NCBI GenBank assembly: GCA_907165065.1
Contig: OU015540.1
Span: 4,076,001 to 4,140,000 of the forward strand
DNA length: 64,000 nucleotides
Direction: 5' to 3'
Origin: Caprimulgus europaeus
Taxonomy: Eukaryota > Chordata > Aves > Caprimulgiformes > Caprimulgidae
The translations under genes and the position numbers were made by a program. The notes under the pieces were generated by a model, which saw only the letters and a program-made list of their open reading frames with translations, did no database searches and was not told the DNA's origin. The first letter of the stretch is position 1; each line of letters starts with the position of its first letter. Positions 1 through 14,779 of this stretch are shown one piece after another.

Positions 1-672
1 CACCCTAGCAAGTCGAAGACGTGGTGTTTTAGAGGACTTCTTTTTAATCTACTAGCATGTCTCAGGATTGATTTCAAGGTGCTGGTTAAGAACAGATGCA
101 CCCAGTTGCTTTTAACCTTCATTTTCTGTTGGAAGCAAGACAGGTTTAAGCTTGTACAGAGTTCTGCCCAGCAAGCTGTGTCTGAACATGGCTTCTCTTA
201 GCAGGGTGCTAACGCTGCATCCACAACCGATGTTAATAAGCCTAAGTCACGTTGGACGGTTTGCAGCAGCTTTGATGTGAGTGGCCTTGCCAAAATGAAT
301 TGTTGCATGATCAACAAGACTGAAGGAGCTAAGGGGCACACTGCAATGCCTGTGATCTCTGTGCTCGGTGTGGTAACGGGGCACGCAGCTGCTTGTGATT
401 CACAGGTAGGTAATGAGGCAGCCCCAGCCACCTATGATCCAGTTACAAGTGTTTTATAGGGTGCAAGGAGAAATCTTTGTGTAATCAAGTACCCTGCAGC
501 AGGGGATATGTTCAGGATGATAGAGCCTTCCAAGGATGTCATCCAACATGTACCACAGGGCCCGTTGTGTCTGTGCTAGAGCCTGGCCCGTTGCTGCCCA
601 GAGCTGCCCTGCCCAGCTCCAGATGTGCTGTGGTTTTAGGCTTAAACTATATCAAGATTTGTCACTGGCAGG

Positions 673-689
673 GTGTGTGTGTGTGTGTG
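673..689. repeat. (GT)n microsatellite
   Basis: An uninterrupted alternating GT run of 17 bases inside the RNF216 intron. Confidence 0.85.
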
Positions 690-3600
690 CAACATGGAAA
701 AGAAAATTGTTCTGGTTGGAGAAATTGAGTTTGTCCAAAATGCCTCAGAGTAGGATGTGAATATGGAGAATTACTTAATTCTCCTTGTTTTGCAACATGT
801 TTTCCCAGCTGTTGAAGTCTGCTGTCTCATTCAGCTTCCTGACAGCAGCGCAAACATTTGGAAGGTCCCACGGCCCTGTCTCATTCTCTGTGCAGCCATT
901 CCTCTTGCTGTTCTCTGTGTGCTTTTCCTTGAGCCTGTTTATTTAGATGTGATTGTTACTTAGAGCTTAGCCCCACAGCTTTAGTGGAGAGCAGAGCTGA
1001 AGGTGGCACTCGCTTATTGCAGACCCCTGTAGTTTCTTTCTGGTGGCAGTGACCTCAAGGCCCAACTCCTGTGTTTAAATTCCCATGCTCCTGTGTCTGT
1101 GTGAATGCAGCTTAGCAGATTTTGTTGGGACAGGGAAGAAAGGGAAATTTAGTGTGGAGGACCTTGCTACTTGTCTTACTGGGAGGGGTTGGGAATGGAG
1201 CACTCGTGCCTGCCTATGCTTTTGTCTGGAGGCCCATTTCCCACTTGCTTGGGCTGTCAGAATGGTCTAAGCCATCTTCTCATGACTCTGCCATCTTCCT
1301 CCTCAACGCTGCATCCCTGAAACCTCCTGCTCGGGAGCTCTCAACTTTCTCCTCCAGCTCAGCGCCTTCACTGCACCCTTTTTAAACGAGCGGTGCTCAT
1401 GGGAACACGCTGGGCCCTGTGACTGCCAAAACCACAACAAATGGCAAGTTTCCGTCTGTCATCTCGGCTGGGCTCTGAGGCGCTCGGCGGCTGGGCAGGA
1501 GATTTTCATTTTTCTACCATAAAAGGACATTGAAGCTCGTCTGCAGCAGCGGAGCTCCGCACCGCGGGCAGGGCGAGCGGCGGTGCTCTCCGCAGGCAGT
1601 ACTGCAGCAGGAGTATCTCTCCTCAAGGGATGGGCAGGAGGGAGGGACCAAGGCTGAAGGGTGGGGTTGAGGTGATTGTAGGTGACAGATAACACCCCAG
1701 GAAATTTTATTGCCAAGTCCTAAAGGAAGAGAGATAACAGGAGAGTGGTGCTGCTGGTACAACAAAGCCTTAAAAGTACAGTCCCACGTAGGAAGAGTGT
1801 CTGTGTGCTAAACCACGTGGTCCGTCCCATTGAGGCTGTAGGGTCAAAGTTGCATGGGGAGTGCTGAGAGTTGGGAGATCTTCTCATCCCCAGCTTTATG
1901 CTGAGCAAGACACCTTTCTGGGAGGGCTGCAAGGAAAACAAGAGACAGCCACGTGTCAGGGGCTCTCCTTGCTTCCCTGAAGGCTGGATGGTACATGCCC
2001 ACAGCTTGCTCCCTGGCTGAGGGGGACCATCTAGGAAAGCCAAGGACCAGGAGAGAGTTGTCCCCCCTTGGGGAACTCCCATAGTTTGCTTTTTTGGTGT
2101 ACACTTGGTATGGGCTGGGAGCAGCCACAAGAATTGAGTGGTGCCAGCAGGAGCCCTTTCCAGAGAGGAGACACAATGACCAGCCTAGAATCACTCCTTG
2201 CCATGTCTATTTACCTGCCACCCTTTCTGGGGACATGTAGAAAGGGGCTCTAGGAGCTCCAAGAGTACCTCACCTGGAAAAAGAGTAGGAGTGGTCTGGG
2301 TTTGTTGCTGTGATGGGCTGGAGAGACTCCATCAGCGGGAGCTCAGGTGCTGATGTTTTTACAAGGTCAAGTCTATTTATGCAGTGGTATGTGGAAATGC
2401 TTCACTTGATAAATGAGTCTGACAGAGGAGGAGAGGGCGAAACCCAGCCTGGAAATGGACCTGAAGGAAGAGGTCAGTTTAAATGGGGTATCTGTCTCTT
2501 AGAGGGAGGGGAAGAAAAGCTGCTGAAAGCAAGAACTCCAGCTAGTCCCTTTAAAAATAGACTTTGTAAGTCACTGCAATTTTCAGCAACAAAGCTTACT
2601 CCTGTGCTTGCTTTCTGCCTTATATAGCCATATCCAGTCAGTGAAAAGGCAATTCTCCTGCTGCTTACTGACCAGTGGATACCTCTTTGTCAGGTCCATA
2701 AGAGGTGGCAGTGCTATCTTCCCTTTGTAGCTTTGTCCTTTGCTGGGGAGAGTCCAGAGGTAATAAGCTGAACACAACTTCACGTGGGGATGGGAACTTC
2801 AGCCTCGGCAGTCTCACTGTGCCCTCTCTCCCCAGGCACAGCCTGCCATCGTTGAGACAAAGAACCCACCGAAAGCAGCTGCAAACCTGTGGTGGTTGGT
2901 GCAGATGTGCAGTGACAGTGTCTTTGGAGATGAGCTGCTGGACTCCAGGAAGGGTTGGATAAGAGCTCCCTAGGCTGGAGGCGTCGAGGTGTGAAAGTTC
3001 CTTGGCTGCCTTGAACGTGGCAAGTCACCAGAGTGGTCCTGTAGCCAAACTGCTGGGGCTGGAGGGACCCTGAAGGCTGTAGTTGTGCGAAGGGTGGAGC
3101 AGAGGCTGAGATTCCCTGCAGGCTGATATGAGCTGTGAGCTTTGCCTTCTCCTCCTAGGTCCTTTGGAGAAAGAGAGAGAGAGGAGTGATATTGTTCCAT
3201 TTCATGCAGGGAGCAAGAGGGGGGTAATGTAACCTGATGGCCCTAACACCAGGGAGAAACCCTAAACCTCTGGATGGACCAGAGTGCTCACATTGTTTCA
3301 TTTGTTTGATTATTATTTTATTTTTTTAAAACAGTGAAGTAATTCAGCCTCTGTCACTTGTCTGTCCTCACAACAGGTAGTGATGCCACCAAGCTGCCCT
3401 GGGACCGCCCTGGGAGCTCAGTACAGGTACCCTCTGTGGCAGCAGTGGCAAGTTTAAGGTTAAAACCCTGCCCAATGCTACTTGTATTTGCAGAGCATCG
3501 GAGCAGGGTTATCCTTTCACTGCTGCATGGCAATGGAGGTTGGAGAGGATGGAAGAAGGCTGTTCCCAAGCCAAATTAAAAACATTGTTCTGACCTTAGT

Positions 3601-6600
3601 CAAGAAACTACATCTTCCCTCTCTCTTTCCTCCCCCTCACATTCCTGTCGTAGCAATCACTGATCTCTAACCTCAGCTTCATCTGCCACAGCTCACCACT
3701 GAACAACCGCGCTGGGAACACCCCGACTCTCGGCGCGCACCTCGTCTGGCCGTACCCCGGCACTGCCAGGGCAGGGTTATCTCTGGAGGCGCGTGAGTCA
3801 GCAGCGGAGGGTTTGAATAGCATCGTGTCAGGGCAGCTGAGCACTGAGACCTGGTGTGTCTCAGCCTAACCTGGGGTATGTAATGCAAGGAGGTGTTTTG
3901 CTTCTCCTTTCTGTTTGCACATAAACAGATTTCAGCAGATGACACAGTCATCAGACTTCCTGGGCTAATACAAGGCTGCCGCAGACGATGTCCATTTTGG
4001 AGGCTGTTGGTAGAGTTTGTTTCCTAATTTGGTCACAGTGTGCTCAGGGCTGGCCTGCTTTCCTTTTTTTTTTTCTTTTTAAAAACACCCATCCTTTTAT
4101 ATCATTGTCGTGGAGGGGAAGCTGTTTGTGTTGGAGAACCTTCTGCTCCTCTCACTTCCTTTCTGCAGAGGAAGTGATACTTGAAAGGTCTCTTTGAAAA
4201 AGCAATGCAATTCTGAAGCTGATCTTTCCTTTTTAATTTTTTTTCCTACTTTGCCACTCTTTTGTGAGTTCCTCTCAGTGAGCCTGTTGGCTTTTTAATT
4301 CCTTCCGGGTGGTCACCTGAGCCCTTTGTGCTGGAGGGCTTTGGAATAGTTCTCTGGAGCGACAGAGTGAGATGTGCTGCAGTTAATAATATTGATAAGC
4401 TGGTATATTGGAATATATACTGCAAGATGCAGAGATGTGTGATTTCAGCCAATGGAAAGAGCACGTGTTTTGTTCTGGTTCATATATCATCACTAGCAAG
4501 AGGCCTGGTACCATGTAGGAAGCTGTAAATACTGAACACCGTATTTAGAGAAGAGAGAAACAGTGTGGCTGGTCAGCTCTGCTAAAAGACCTTGAGAAGT
4601 TTGCTCATGTCTCTTGCAAATCCTCAGGAAAACTCGGGCCAGCCAAGCCCTTTAGAAGGTGCCTGCTTTTTGGTGTTGGACCAGAGTCAGCCCCGAACAA
4701 GCTGTCTTCCTGGTGTCCAGGGGGTAGTTTAGCTTCTCCACTGTTAATGTGAGTTTTCATTCAGCAACAGGAGTCAACACCAAACCTGTAGGCTCCTTTA
4801 TTACTTTTATTTCTATGCTGGACTTAGCAGGAAAAGAAAAAGAGAAAAGAAAAAAATAAATACATTTCCAGGTGGTAGAGCTGGGGATGCAGCTCCAGCA
4901 GCTTTATTCAGTGCGGTCTGGAGGCTTGTGTGCCTCAGGTGATGCCTTACAGCACTATTTTAGGTTCAGAGTACATGTCATTAACAGGTTCAGGTTAAGG
5001 TGCACCAGGAACAGCTTGATAACTGACATTAACTGGCAATTAAGGGTTTGACTCTAGATGGGCAGGTACGGGCTTGTCTCTGCAGAAGTTCCTCCCGAGA
5101 GAGGAAACTTCAGTTGTGCGTCATGCGTTGGATGCCAGGTTACCACTGACCTCTGAGAGGTGAGTAACGGAGAAATGGGAACACAGAGTGGTGAGGCAGC
5201 AAGTTTAGAGGGGGGAAAGGGAAGGTGAAACAAGTTTTCTTCTAATTTAGTGAAAATCACCTCTGTGTGTCATTCTGATTTGCATATCATCTTCTGATTA
5301 CCCATGACTGACTCACCTACCACTTCCAGCTGAAGGGAACAGTGTGTTTTGAAGTGTCTGGTTTAGAATCTCAGTAGGCCAGCATTTCTTTTCTTCCTCC
5401 TCCCCCTCCCCTTCCACTGCCCCCCAAAATGCATTCTCTTATTGCTTTTAACCTTCAAGCCTCTTTCTTCTGCTCTCTCTCTCTGTTACTACTCTTGCAT
5501 TATTAATGGGACTGTAGCAATCCAGCCAGAACACTGACATTACTAATTATTACTTGTAGCAGAGGAATGGGGAGCAAGATAGAAACTGGGTCAGGAAATG
5601 TTGTCATCATAAAATGATAGCATCAGAACTGTGGAGCAGAACTCTTTGTATGAGCAGGTTTGCATTGGAAACAGCCTCCTTCACCCACAGCATAACCTGT
5701 ACGTGTTCTCCATGCCTGTCCTCCTTGGTTGCTTGCTGCATGCAGATGGGCAGACCATCCTGCACACACAGAAAGGTTAATGGACCTGTAATTTCCAGGA
5801 GCAGAGGAATGGAGTGATATGTTGTGTTCTGCCTGGTAGCACTGCAAGCATCACAAAATTCATGTGCTCTTCATTGTTGGCACTGTAGTGGGAAGCCCTT
5901 TCCCTTGTTGGTGTCCATGGCTGAGGAGGCATAAGTGGCTGCATTTATTTTTGCATTCAGTGAGAGCCTGTCACAGTTGATGCGTTCAGATTGTCCTTGG
6001 TAGTACCAAGGGCATCCTAGAGCAGCAAACAGCTCTTTATGCTCCGTGTAAGAGAATATGGCTGCTATGAAATCAGAATGAGAATGTTATTTTGGGGATG
6101 CAGCAATTAACCTGTGAATGCTGGGCTGCTGTAAGGTAAGGAATTGCCTGTCTATCCTGCTCCTGCTTAATGGAGCTGTGCCTCTTCACTCAATTGGGCA
6201 GAGCATCCGCTGGGGAATCTGGCATCCCTTGGAGGCCTTGTGTGAACAGTTGTGCTGTCGTGTTAGCTTGATCCTTGAGAGAGGGGCAAGTGTGAAAAGG
6301 GAAGTGTCACTTACTGGTAAGTGACAGCCAGAGAAAGTAATCCCTTTAAACATGTGCTGTCGTCATTCTCTTCTCTGAAATAGGTAAACCAGCTCCAATA
6401 CATAAGAAAACAATAAAACATAAATAAACATTGATCAGTGTGTGCTGGCAAAACACTGGAATCCATCTCCTGAAAAGATGCTCTAAAAGAAAAGACAAAC
6501 TGAAGATTCTTCTCTCCCAGATTCACTCCAGTCTCCCCACTCTCGAGCTGTGAGGCTGATACAAATTTGCTTGCTAGTGACGAGGGGATGAGAGGAGGAT

Positions 6601-9600
6601 GCATCTCGGTGCAGTAGCTGGCTCAAGGTGTCAAGACTTCTTAATCCCTTGGAGGCAGGGGAAGGGACTGTGTGTTTCTTCCCTCTCTTTTACTGGTCCC
6701 AGTACATGTGACTGCCTGTGTGTGTATCAGTGGGGTGAAGCTGCTTTTGGATGAATGTGGGGAAGCATCAAAGCAGTTTGTGCTCAGTCCCTGCTTAGGT
6801 AGTCATGCATCCAGGTAAACGAGTAGCTGCTCCACTTATGTTCTCGACAAAGCCAGGAGGCTGGCACATGAGCAGGATGGCTCCCTCACAAGTCAGATGG
6901 TAACAAAGCAAGCTGGATATTTAGGCTGGGCTGACTTGACAATATCCCCTTCTAAAGATTATCCTCTAAACTGTCCTAGTGGCTCCCCACCTTTGGCGCC
7001 TGCCTGAGCCTTTTGTAAGGATGAATGGTATTTAAAAAAGAGGCTGGCTGCTCTAATCTCTTCTCCATGGGCTGAAAAATCTATCCTGCTGTAGCTAGCC
7101 AACTTTATTTCTCTAACTGATCATAATAAGTGTAAGGCTCTTCAATCCTGGCTCATGCTTTATCCATGGTGTTGGTGGGGCTGTCTGTTATCTGGAAGTG
7201 AGACCAAAGCAGAGCTTTGCTGGTGCAGCTCACGGCATTTGAGGGAGAACAGACCTGCCCGTTAAGTGGGAGCTGATGATGGGCAGCAATTTCTACCACG
7301 TATTTAATAGAGTCATTGTGGAGCTGGAGAGGTCTGGAGTTTATGACCCCAGTGTTCTTCTTTTATTCTTTTTTCTTAAAACAAAAAAACCCCAAAAAGG
7401 TAAGTACTGATTTGCCATTAAAACTGAGCATTGTCAGTAAGGCAAATGCTTTCTCCATCCAAAATTTCATGTGCATGTATTTAATGAAAAGGCAACAGGG
7501 TTAATGAAGCTTTGAGTGTATAAGGCCTCATTCCCTGGATTTAATTTTCTTTAATGGCTCCAGAGATTGAAATTCCCAGTTGTGGTTGTCCCCTAACATG
7601 TGAATTAAGGAACTGGAAAGGGAAAATTTGAATTGTCTCACTCAGTGCCAACTTCTTCCTCTTCTACTGATTTTTTTTTTTCATCTCATTGGTTGAAAGA
7701 GGATTAGATAAAAATGCTTTAAGTCAGTGTTTCAGCTTTGCAGTGGAATTGGTAAAGCTGTGAGCTGCTGACACCTTGGACACTGGGAATGAGGTGAAAA
7801 CCAGGGAGTGTTTGTGCAGGTCGTGTCACTCATCCCTAATGTATTACAGAAGAGCAAGAGCAAATAAGGTTTTTCTTCTCCTACGACCCCAATACCTGCC
7901 ATCACAGTGAGCATTGGTGGGATTGACTGAATTGTATGCCACAGCCCAAATCAGACCAACCTTCATTAGTGTGCAGTTAAAAAAAAATGTTTTGGGGGTG
8001 GATTTCTTGCTTTTTTTTACAGGGGCATTTGAATAGTGGTTTTAGTGCCTGAGACCTCTGTGAGAATCAAGGTGGTTTTGTGGTCCTCTCATGTTCACTG
8101 TTGTGTGAGCTCCTAGTCCAAGCTCTGCAGAGTTCTGTAAAAGGGGCAAAAATCTAAAATGCAGCAAATCTGTGTATCAGTGATGGAAACAGCTGATTGT
8201 GTTCCTGACCTCCTTATAATAAAAACTTATGACCCTTGCTGAATGTCCCTGTATGTGACATTCTCTCTCTATTTGTGACAGATGCTGTCAAATGTTCCAA
8301 GGCTACTGTATGTTTTTATGTGCCCTCATGGACTTGTTAGCAGCTATAGCCTTGACTAGATGGTTAATAGAAAAGAAAGCTTCCAGCAGCAGCATAAGAC
8401 ACTGGGGGTTAATTTAATGCACCTCTAACATTAGAACAATGGGAGCAACAAGTGTTCAAGGTTTTGCCACAGGTTTGACTCCTTTTGGAGTCAAAAATCC
8501 TTGGGAAAATAAGTAGTAGGATCTCCTTGATCTGGTGGAGACTTGCCATAACCAGCTGGCATGTGGCACTAATGAATCAGCGGCCCTGATATGAAGAGGT
8601 GCTTCAGAGCTGTCAGGCTTTCCCAGTAAGAAGCTGGTGACTGCTGGTAAGCTGTGGTCTATAAGGTGGTGCATTTGGGGAGCTGAGGGGATTGTTTTGG
8701 ACAAGTTGTGCTTTGTTCTCAGGAAGGTATCTGTTCTCTTCCCCTTGCTGTGGGAAGAGCTGCTGTGCAGGTACCTCAGCCCCAGCTGTGGATCCAGAGG
8801 GGTGCAAAGGTGAGACTGGTGGGGTGTGTCTGGGGGGTGACACAGATAGCAGTGCCTTCCATGTGTGAGCTCTGACCTGTGATAATCAGCCATGCACACT
8901 GAATCTCTGCCTGAACAGATGAATCCACAAAACCACTGGGGTTAAAAAAAATATGCATTATTCTGGCATTCGTTAGTTCTTCCTTATTTCCAATCAGCCT
9001 CTTCATCTTCAACTGGAGTCAGCACAAATACATCTCTTGGTCTTGCACTTCTGGCCTGAACCCACCTTCTTTGCTACTACATAACACCTCTCCTGCACCT
9101 TGATGGTTCTCTCTGCCCTGCCAAATAACTAACGGCCAGCTCGTCGTGCTGGGGGTCGGTAGGTCCAGGGCTTGGCCCGTGTGTGGCTGCTCCTCCCGCC
9201 GCAGGTTCAGGGAGCAGAGGTGATGCTTAAGTGGTCTCCATGCTGCTACCAGTGTAAACAGAGCAGATGTTTCCCGAGTCAGGGGAACATTAATGGAATG
9301 CATCAGCCCCGGCTGATGTGAAACATCGCTGCGAGTTTTGGGGATGAGGTCAGCGGTACTGAAAGCTGATGGGAGTTTAATGTCGAGCCTGTCTCTCTGA
9401 GCCCAGGGGTCAACAGAGAAAGCCGTGGCTAATGGAAACGTGAGTACACTTGTCATAAATCAGTGCCAAAATACTGAACAGGCAGAGCTGCTGCTGGATC
9501 CCTCAGCCAGCGACGTTTCTGTACCCACCCATTCGCTATTTGGTGGCTGCTTTCCTCGCTGGGTGCATGTAGGGTTAGTGTTTGGCTTTAGAAGGGACAA

Positions 9601-12300
9601 ACAGGCTAAAAATGGAGGGTTTGGGGAAAACTTTACCTCCATGTGCTGGGAAAGCCCTTCCTGCTTCACCACCTTCCCCTGGTGTTTGTGGGGTCCCATG
9701 GCTACGACATCCCACCCATTTGGGGAATAGCAGGAGGGCAGCTGGGATCTTGTTTTAAACAAGTTGTCCTTCTGGGAAAAGGAGATGGATCTTGTTTCTG
9801 CCACGAGGTTGCTAGGAAGTCCTGAGGCATCCAGGAAAGCGTCAAGAGGCAGGAGGCAAAGCAGGCTTGGCGCTGCTTAGAGGTCATATGGGTTTTTAAA
9901 AAACAAACAAATCTTGTAAAAAGTAAAGAGCAGCATTTTTCTAGACAATGAAAAGTCCGTTTGCTCTCCAGACCAACGTATTTCCTGTAAAGCTGGACAC
10001 TGTAACGTACCATTTGCCAACAAGATAAGATGGTTGTGTGTGTTTGATTTATCCTCTGTGAAGCTAATCTGAAAGAATGCTTTATTGCTCTATTTATTTT
10101 TTCAAAAGAAGCTTCTTTGACCTCATTTTTTTGTGTGTGTGTTTGGACCATGCATGCCTTTAAGCTAAATCTCAAAGCCTGGTTGAAATTGGGGTCTTTG
10201 GGGTTGCTGCTTAAAACACAATATCTGTGGGCTGTTAGTGGCTGAGATGCCATTTGGAAGCAGAGGTGAGCATCTCTCCCCACGGCCTTTTCTCTATTGA
10301 AAAGCCCTGCCATGGTATCCAGCCTCGTACAAACCAACAAAGCCAGTTTGCAGCTAGAAGGGTTTGGGTTTGGTTTTTTTTCCCCTTTATGGGTCCTTGT
10401 TAAAGGGCAGAGGTTAAAACAAAGCAGATGCTCTGGGATGGTGTCTCTGCTCTGCTAAGAGGCAGTTGCTGTAGGAAGCCTTGGCTCCTGGCACGTGAAA
10501 CATGGATGCTACCTCCTCTTTGCAAGCGGATGTCAGGCTTAATAAAAAAAAACAATCTGAAAGAGCCAGCTGATCCTCCCAAGTGGGGTGAGAGGAGGAT
10601 CAGTGGTGTTATTGCATTAGCTCCGTCCTAAAGTTTGTGTAGGCAATTATCCACGTAAGTAAAACCCAGAAGTGCCTCCTTAGGGCCCATTCTCCCCAAA
10701 CAAGGGAAAGGATTGCAGCTATCGCAGTGGCCTGCAGACAGGGATGGAGCTTTCAGGTAGCTGGAAGCTGTGCCAGTTTGTGTGTTTGCTGGTAGCCTGC
10801 TGCTATATTTAGTTTCTCTTGGCCTCCCAGAATGAATGCATTGAACCTTTCTAGATATGGAGATAGGCACAACACCAGCCAGTGCTGAACAACAGCTTGG
10901 CAACCTCTTGGCTTGAGAGTTGTTGTTTCCAGCTTTGGTCCTTGCTGTTCCCGTGTTTGGGGTAGAGGATAGTTAAGAGGAGGTTATGTGAACAAGAGTT
11001 GTTTTTGTAGCTGTTCTGTCTGCATGTGAAACCCTGGGGTATTTTTTAAGAAAAAGTTGCTTTTTGGAGTATTTTGTTTTCCCTTTGTGGTGTGTTTCAG
11101 GTGTGCAGAGCGGGGAACAGGCACTTTGCAGGAGTCATTAGGTAAACTTTCCAGTTTTGTACCACAAACAAGCACATGATAACTTTCAGCCACAAATTTC
11201 TTCTACTGAAAGACATCCCTGTCTTGAATAATTCTGACCTACCCATGTAATTAAGTAAAGCATTTTTTTCCTCATGGAAATTTATTCTGGTTGCAGCTGT
11301 TGTCCAAGCTATAGATTTCTAGATTTGTGTCAGAAAACCATGACTTCAGACCACTGGGATTTTTGTGGGTGGGTGAAAGTGATAACAGATTAATGAGTTT
11401 TACTTAGCATCTCCATCTGCCAGACTCAACTGTGTTCTGCATAGGAGATTTAACACAGCTGTTTTTGAGCTGGTCCTCCAAAAGCAAAGCACCCTTTACC
11501 TAGGCAAAGCTGACCCCTGAGCTGCAAAAACAAGCATTGCTCTTAAGGTGGCCTTTTGAAAGGCAGTGCCTTATATATAATTATATGTACTTTCCTTTTC
11601 CTGATCCAAGCACTGATGAACTCAAAGCCTGCAAATGAGGAAAAGTGATGTTCATATGGAGAAATGCAGGTGATCCCCTAAGGACCAGGTACAAGCCCCA
11701 GGTACTCACCAAAGACATTGGTCAGGTTCCTTGTCTGGAATTTCAACTGTTATGTCTTGCTGTGACACTTGCAATTGCCTTCCTTATGCTCTACCTCCAT
11801 AAGCAGATAAATTAAAGTCTGTAGTATAAAATCAGTTATCTCAGTCCTTAATGTGGGAGGCTTGTACCAGAGGAAGGTGACTGGAAGCGGGAGCTGTGCG
11901 TGGCCCTGCGTGTAAACGCGTACGGGCGTTCTCAAATCGCACTTGGCTCAAATCTTTGTCGCTGCGAGGGGCAGCCTTAAAGTCCAGCTGTGAGCAGAGC
12001 CAGGGTGAGGAATGACATGAGCTGATCAGGCAAAAGCTGCTGTGCATTAGCTGGAGCTGTTAGCTTTTCTGTTCCCTCCTGTGAGCTCTGAAAGTTAAAT
12101 GGGAATGAAGTAGCTGCTGAATAAGAGACAAGTTATCCTTCGCCTGCGTCCATTTGTATGTAGCAAGTTGCCTTGGCTGAGACACCAATCAATTATTGTT
12201 ATTTTGAAATCCAGGGTTATTCTTCAGCTTTTTTTTTAATGGAAATGGATATCTTATCTCCAGTGCCCAGAAAGCATCTGCAGAAGCGAGTGTTGATGCT

Positions 12301-12337
12301 AGTGTGTGTGTGAGTGTGTGACTGCACACACACACTC
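12301..12337. repeat. TG/CA-rich inverted repeat
   Basis: A TG-rich run is followed by a CA-rich run. A 9-base arm at 12312-12320 (gagtgtgtg) is perfectly complementary to 12329-12337 (cacacactc), separated by an 8-base loop, so the DNA or RNA could fold as a short hairpin. It is most likely a by-product of adjacent dinucleotide repeats. Confidence 0.6.
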
Positions 12338-14779
12338 CCCACCATTCCTGTATGCTTGCTCTCTTAGTTTTATTTTTTTTCATTGCCTGTGAGACTGGAT
12401 CAACAGCCCTGACCCTGAGGAGCCCAAAGGCTCTGGGGAATTGGAGGGTGTGGAGGAAAGGCTGGCTTGGCTGATTTGGCTATGTTAAACTGAAAGGTAT
12501 TTACTCAGCACATTGGGTGGACCGTTCTTGTGCATAACGAGTTGTGCAACAGCACAGCTGTACCGAAACAGACAGAGGTCCTCTGACTTCTCTCCTGCAT
12601 GGACTCATTACAACCACTTGTCAGGAAGATGCAAAATTCCCATGATTGTTACTCCAGATTGCTTTTTGTTCAGAGTCCCTCTCTGTTTTATGCCTGGAGT
12701 ATCAGTGGCCTTCTTGCTGCTTCCTACAGGCTTGATGACAGATGTTGTCCTTAAAATTTGGGCTGGATAGTTCCTCTGACATAGCTCATTACCATGGAGA
12801 AGTGAAAGCAAGCAGTGCAATTACCAGGAACGCTGCTGTAGTCCTTGGACTTGCATGCTGGGGCACATAGAGTTGGAGAAAGATCTTATTTTCTTTATAT
12901 TATGGTGTTTTGTTCTGATTCTTAGTCAAGAGTGACAGGATGCTAGAAGATCCTTAGAAAAATCTCTGTGCTCTAGAAATTCTGCTTTATGGTAAGATGT
13001 TAAAGCTAACTCTGTAAAGAGAAATGTTATGAGATCACTTGAGTCTGTAAATGTAGAGATGCATGTTACATCTTCAATGTAAAACAATGAGGTAGTATTA
13101 AAAGTCTAAAAGGCAAAGCTGGGTGAAAACCTGTGCTTTGGTCAGCCTGGAGCTTTTGGCTCAAGTTGAGTATCTTGATTGAGAAGGAGGAAGGGAGGGA
13201 TTTTAGACTTAGTTGTAAATGGAATTTTTGATATTGAGAATAGACGCTTTTATAGGACTCCCTAATCTAGTGATCACTTCTGGGTTTGTTCTGGGTTCAG
13301 GTTTATTGCTTTAATATTGCTACAGCCCATAGCCCCACCATTTCGAGCTGTGACTCAGCTGGGTTGTCCAGGCTAAGGCAGGCTGGGTGTGAACAGAGGC
13401 GTCTGCCTGACAGCCAAGGGGTCGAAGAACTGCAAGAAGCAGTAGCCTGGATTCAGTAGGTAACGTTCTCCTCTCAGGAATTGTGTGGTGTGTTAATTAG
13501 CACTACCAGGGCAGAGACAACCTTGGAACATGTGTGATTCAAAGGCTACAGTACAAACTCAAAGAATGAAAAATGTATTTATTAGAAGAAGTGGTGCAGA
13601 AAGCCCCTGGCCCATGCAGAGCATGCCTGCCGTGTGTGCAAGCTGCTTCCTACCTGCCCTCCATCTTCCTATGCTGAAAACAACATGGGTCTAGATGAAC
13701 ATCTAGTGACACCACAATGGGTCATACTAATTTTGCTGGTGGAGAAAACTAGCACCATCTTGATATTCAGGAGGAAGGGATCTGTATGAAAAAGGCTCTA
13801 GATAATCACTGCATCTAAAACTCCACTTTTAGCCTAAACTCCACAAAACAGCCTTAATTTTGGCACAGTGGTTTGTTAAATGGCTGTTGTTCCAGGCTGA
13901 AGGTAGTAATTTCTGTATGTATGTACTGAGAGAAAGGTTATGCTATAAACTAAGGCTCCTCAGTTTCTCCTGCTCATCAACCGATGCTCGTGGGTGTGCG
14001 GGAAGGTGCTGCTCTGGGTTCTCTCTGCCCATTTCTGTTTGTGACTCTCCACTTAGCATTGAATACAGATGTTTAAGCATATTGTTAGGAAAGGCTGGCC
14101 TGGAAATAAACTCCTCTTTGCAGCACTCCACCTCCTGCTTCGTATTTTAAGACTCATTATTCTCTCATAGTAATTTTCCAAGTGGATTAGCACAGATCAC
14201 CAGGCATCCACATCAGTAAAATACAGCGAGATGTTGCTGTTGTCTCCTGAAACACCCCAGCACTCCACCCCATTGCTTATCAACCCACACTCCAGTCATC
14301 CTAATACCTGTGTCATAGCAAGATTAACAGAAAATCCAGCCTGATATTTATGGTTCCCTTCAAGGTATGTATTAATCCAAGAATGTGGAGTAAATGCTTT
14401 ATGAGGAGAGCTTGGAAACCTTCCTCATGTGGACTGAGGAGGGATTCTGCCAGGCTGGATAAGCTGCTGCTGCTACCAGCTTGGGAGAAGAGATGTGGGG
14501 CAGCCAATGCTGAGGGTGCAGGGGGGACACAGGGGCTGGGAACCCTCTGTGTGTAGCATCCCCCAGGGTGGGGATGGGGAGAGGAGCAGCTGCAGCTCAT
14601 GAAGGGAAAAGGGAGACAAGGACCAGCGTCTCAGTTGCCCTTGGTGCTGCAGCAGCATCATACAGCAACTCTGTAATGGGAGAAAGGAGAAACATAAAGG
14701 CAAAGCAGAGGAGGAACAGCTTGAGGCTGAAGGAAAGAACAGAACAGCTATCCAGTAAATGTCTGGACAGGCAACATTG

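Noticed and set aside
3377-3426. Exon-like segment flanked by AG and GT in the RNF216 intron
   Set aside because: The 50 bases encode nothing like RNF216, and such AG/GT pairs are common by chance.
11101-11141. Exon-like segment after a pyrimidine tract ending TTTCAG
   Set aside because: It is too short, encodes no RBR residues and does not fit the phase-0 boundary needed before 30856.
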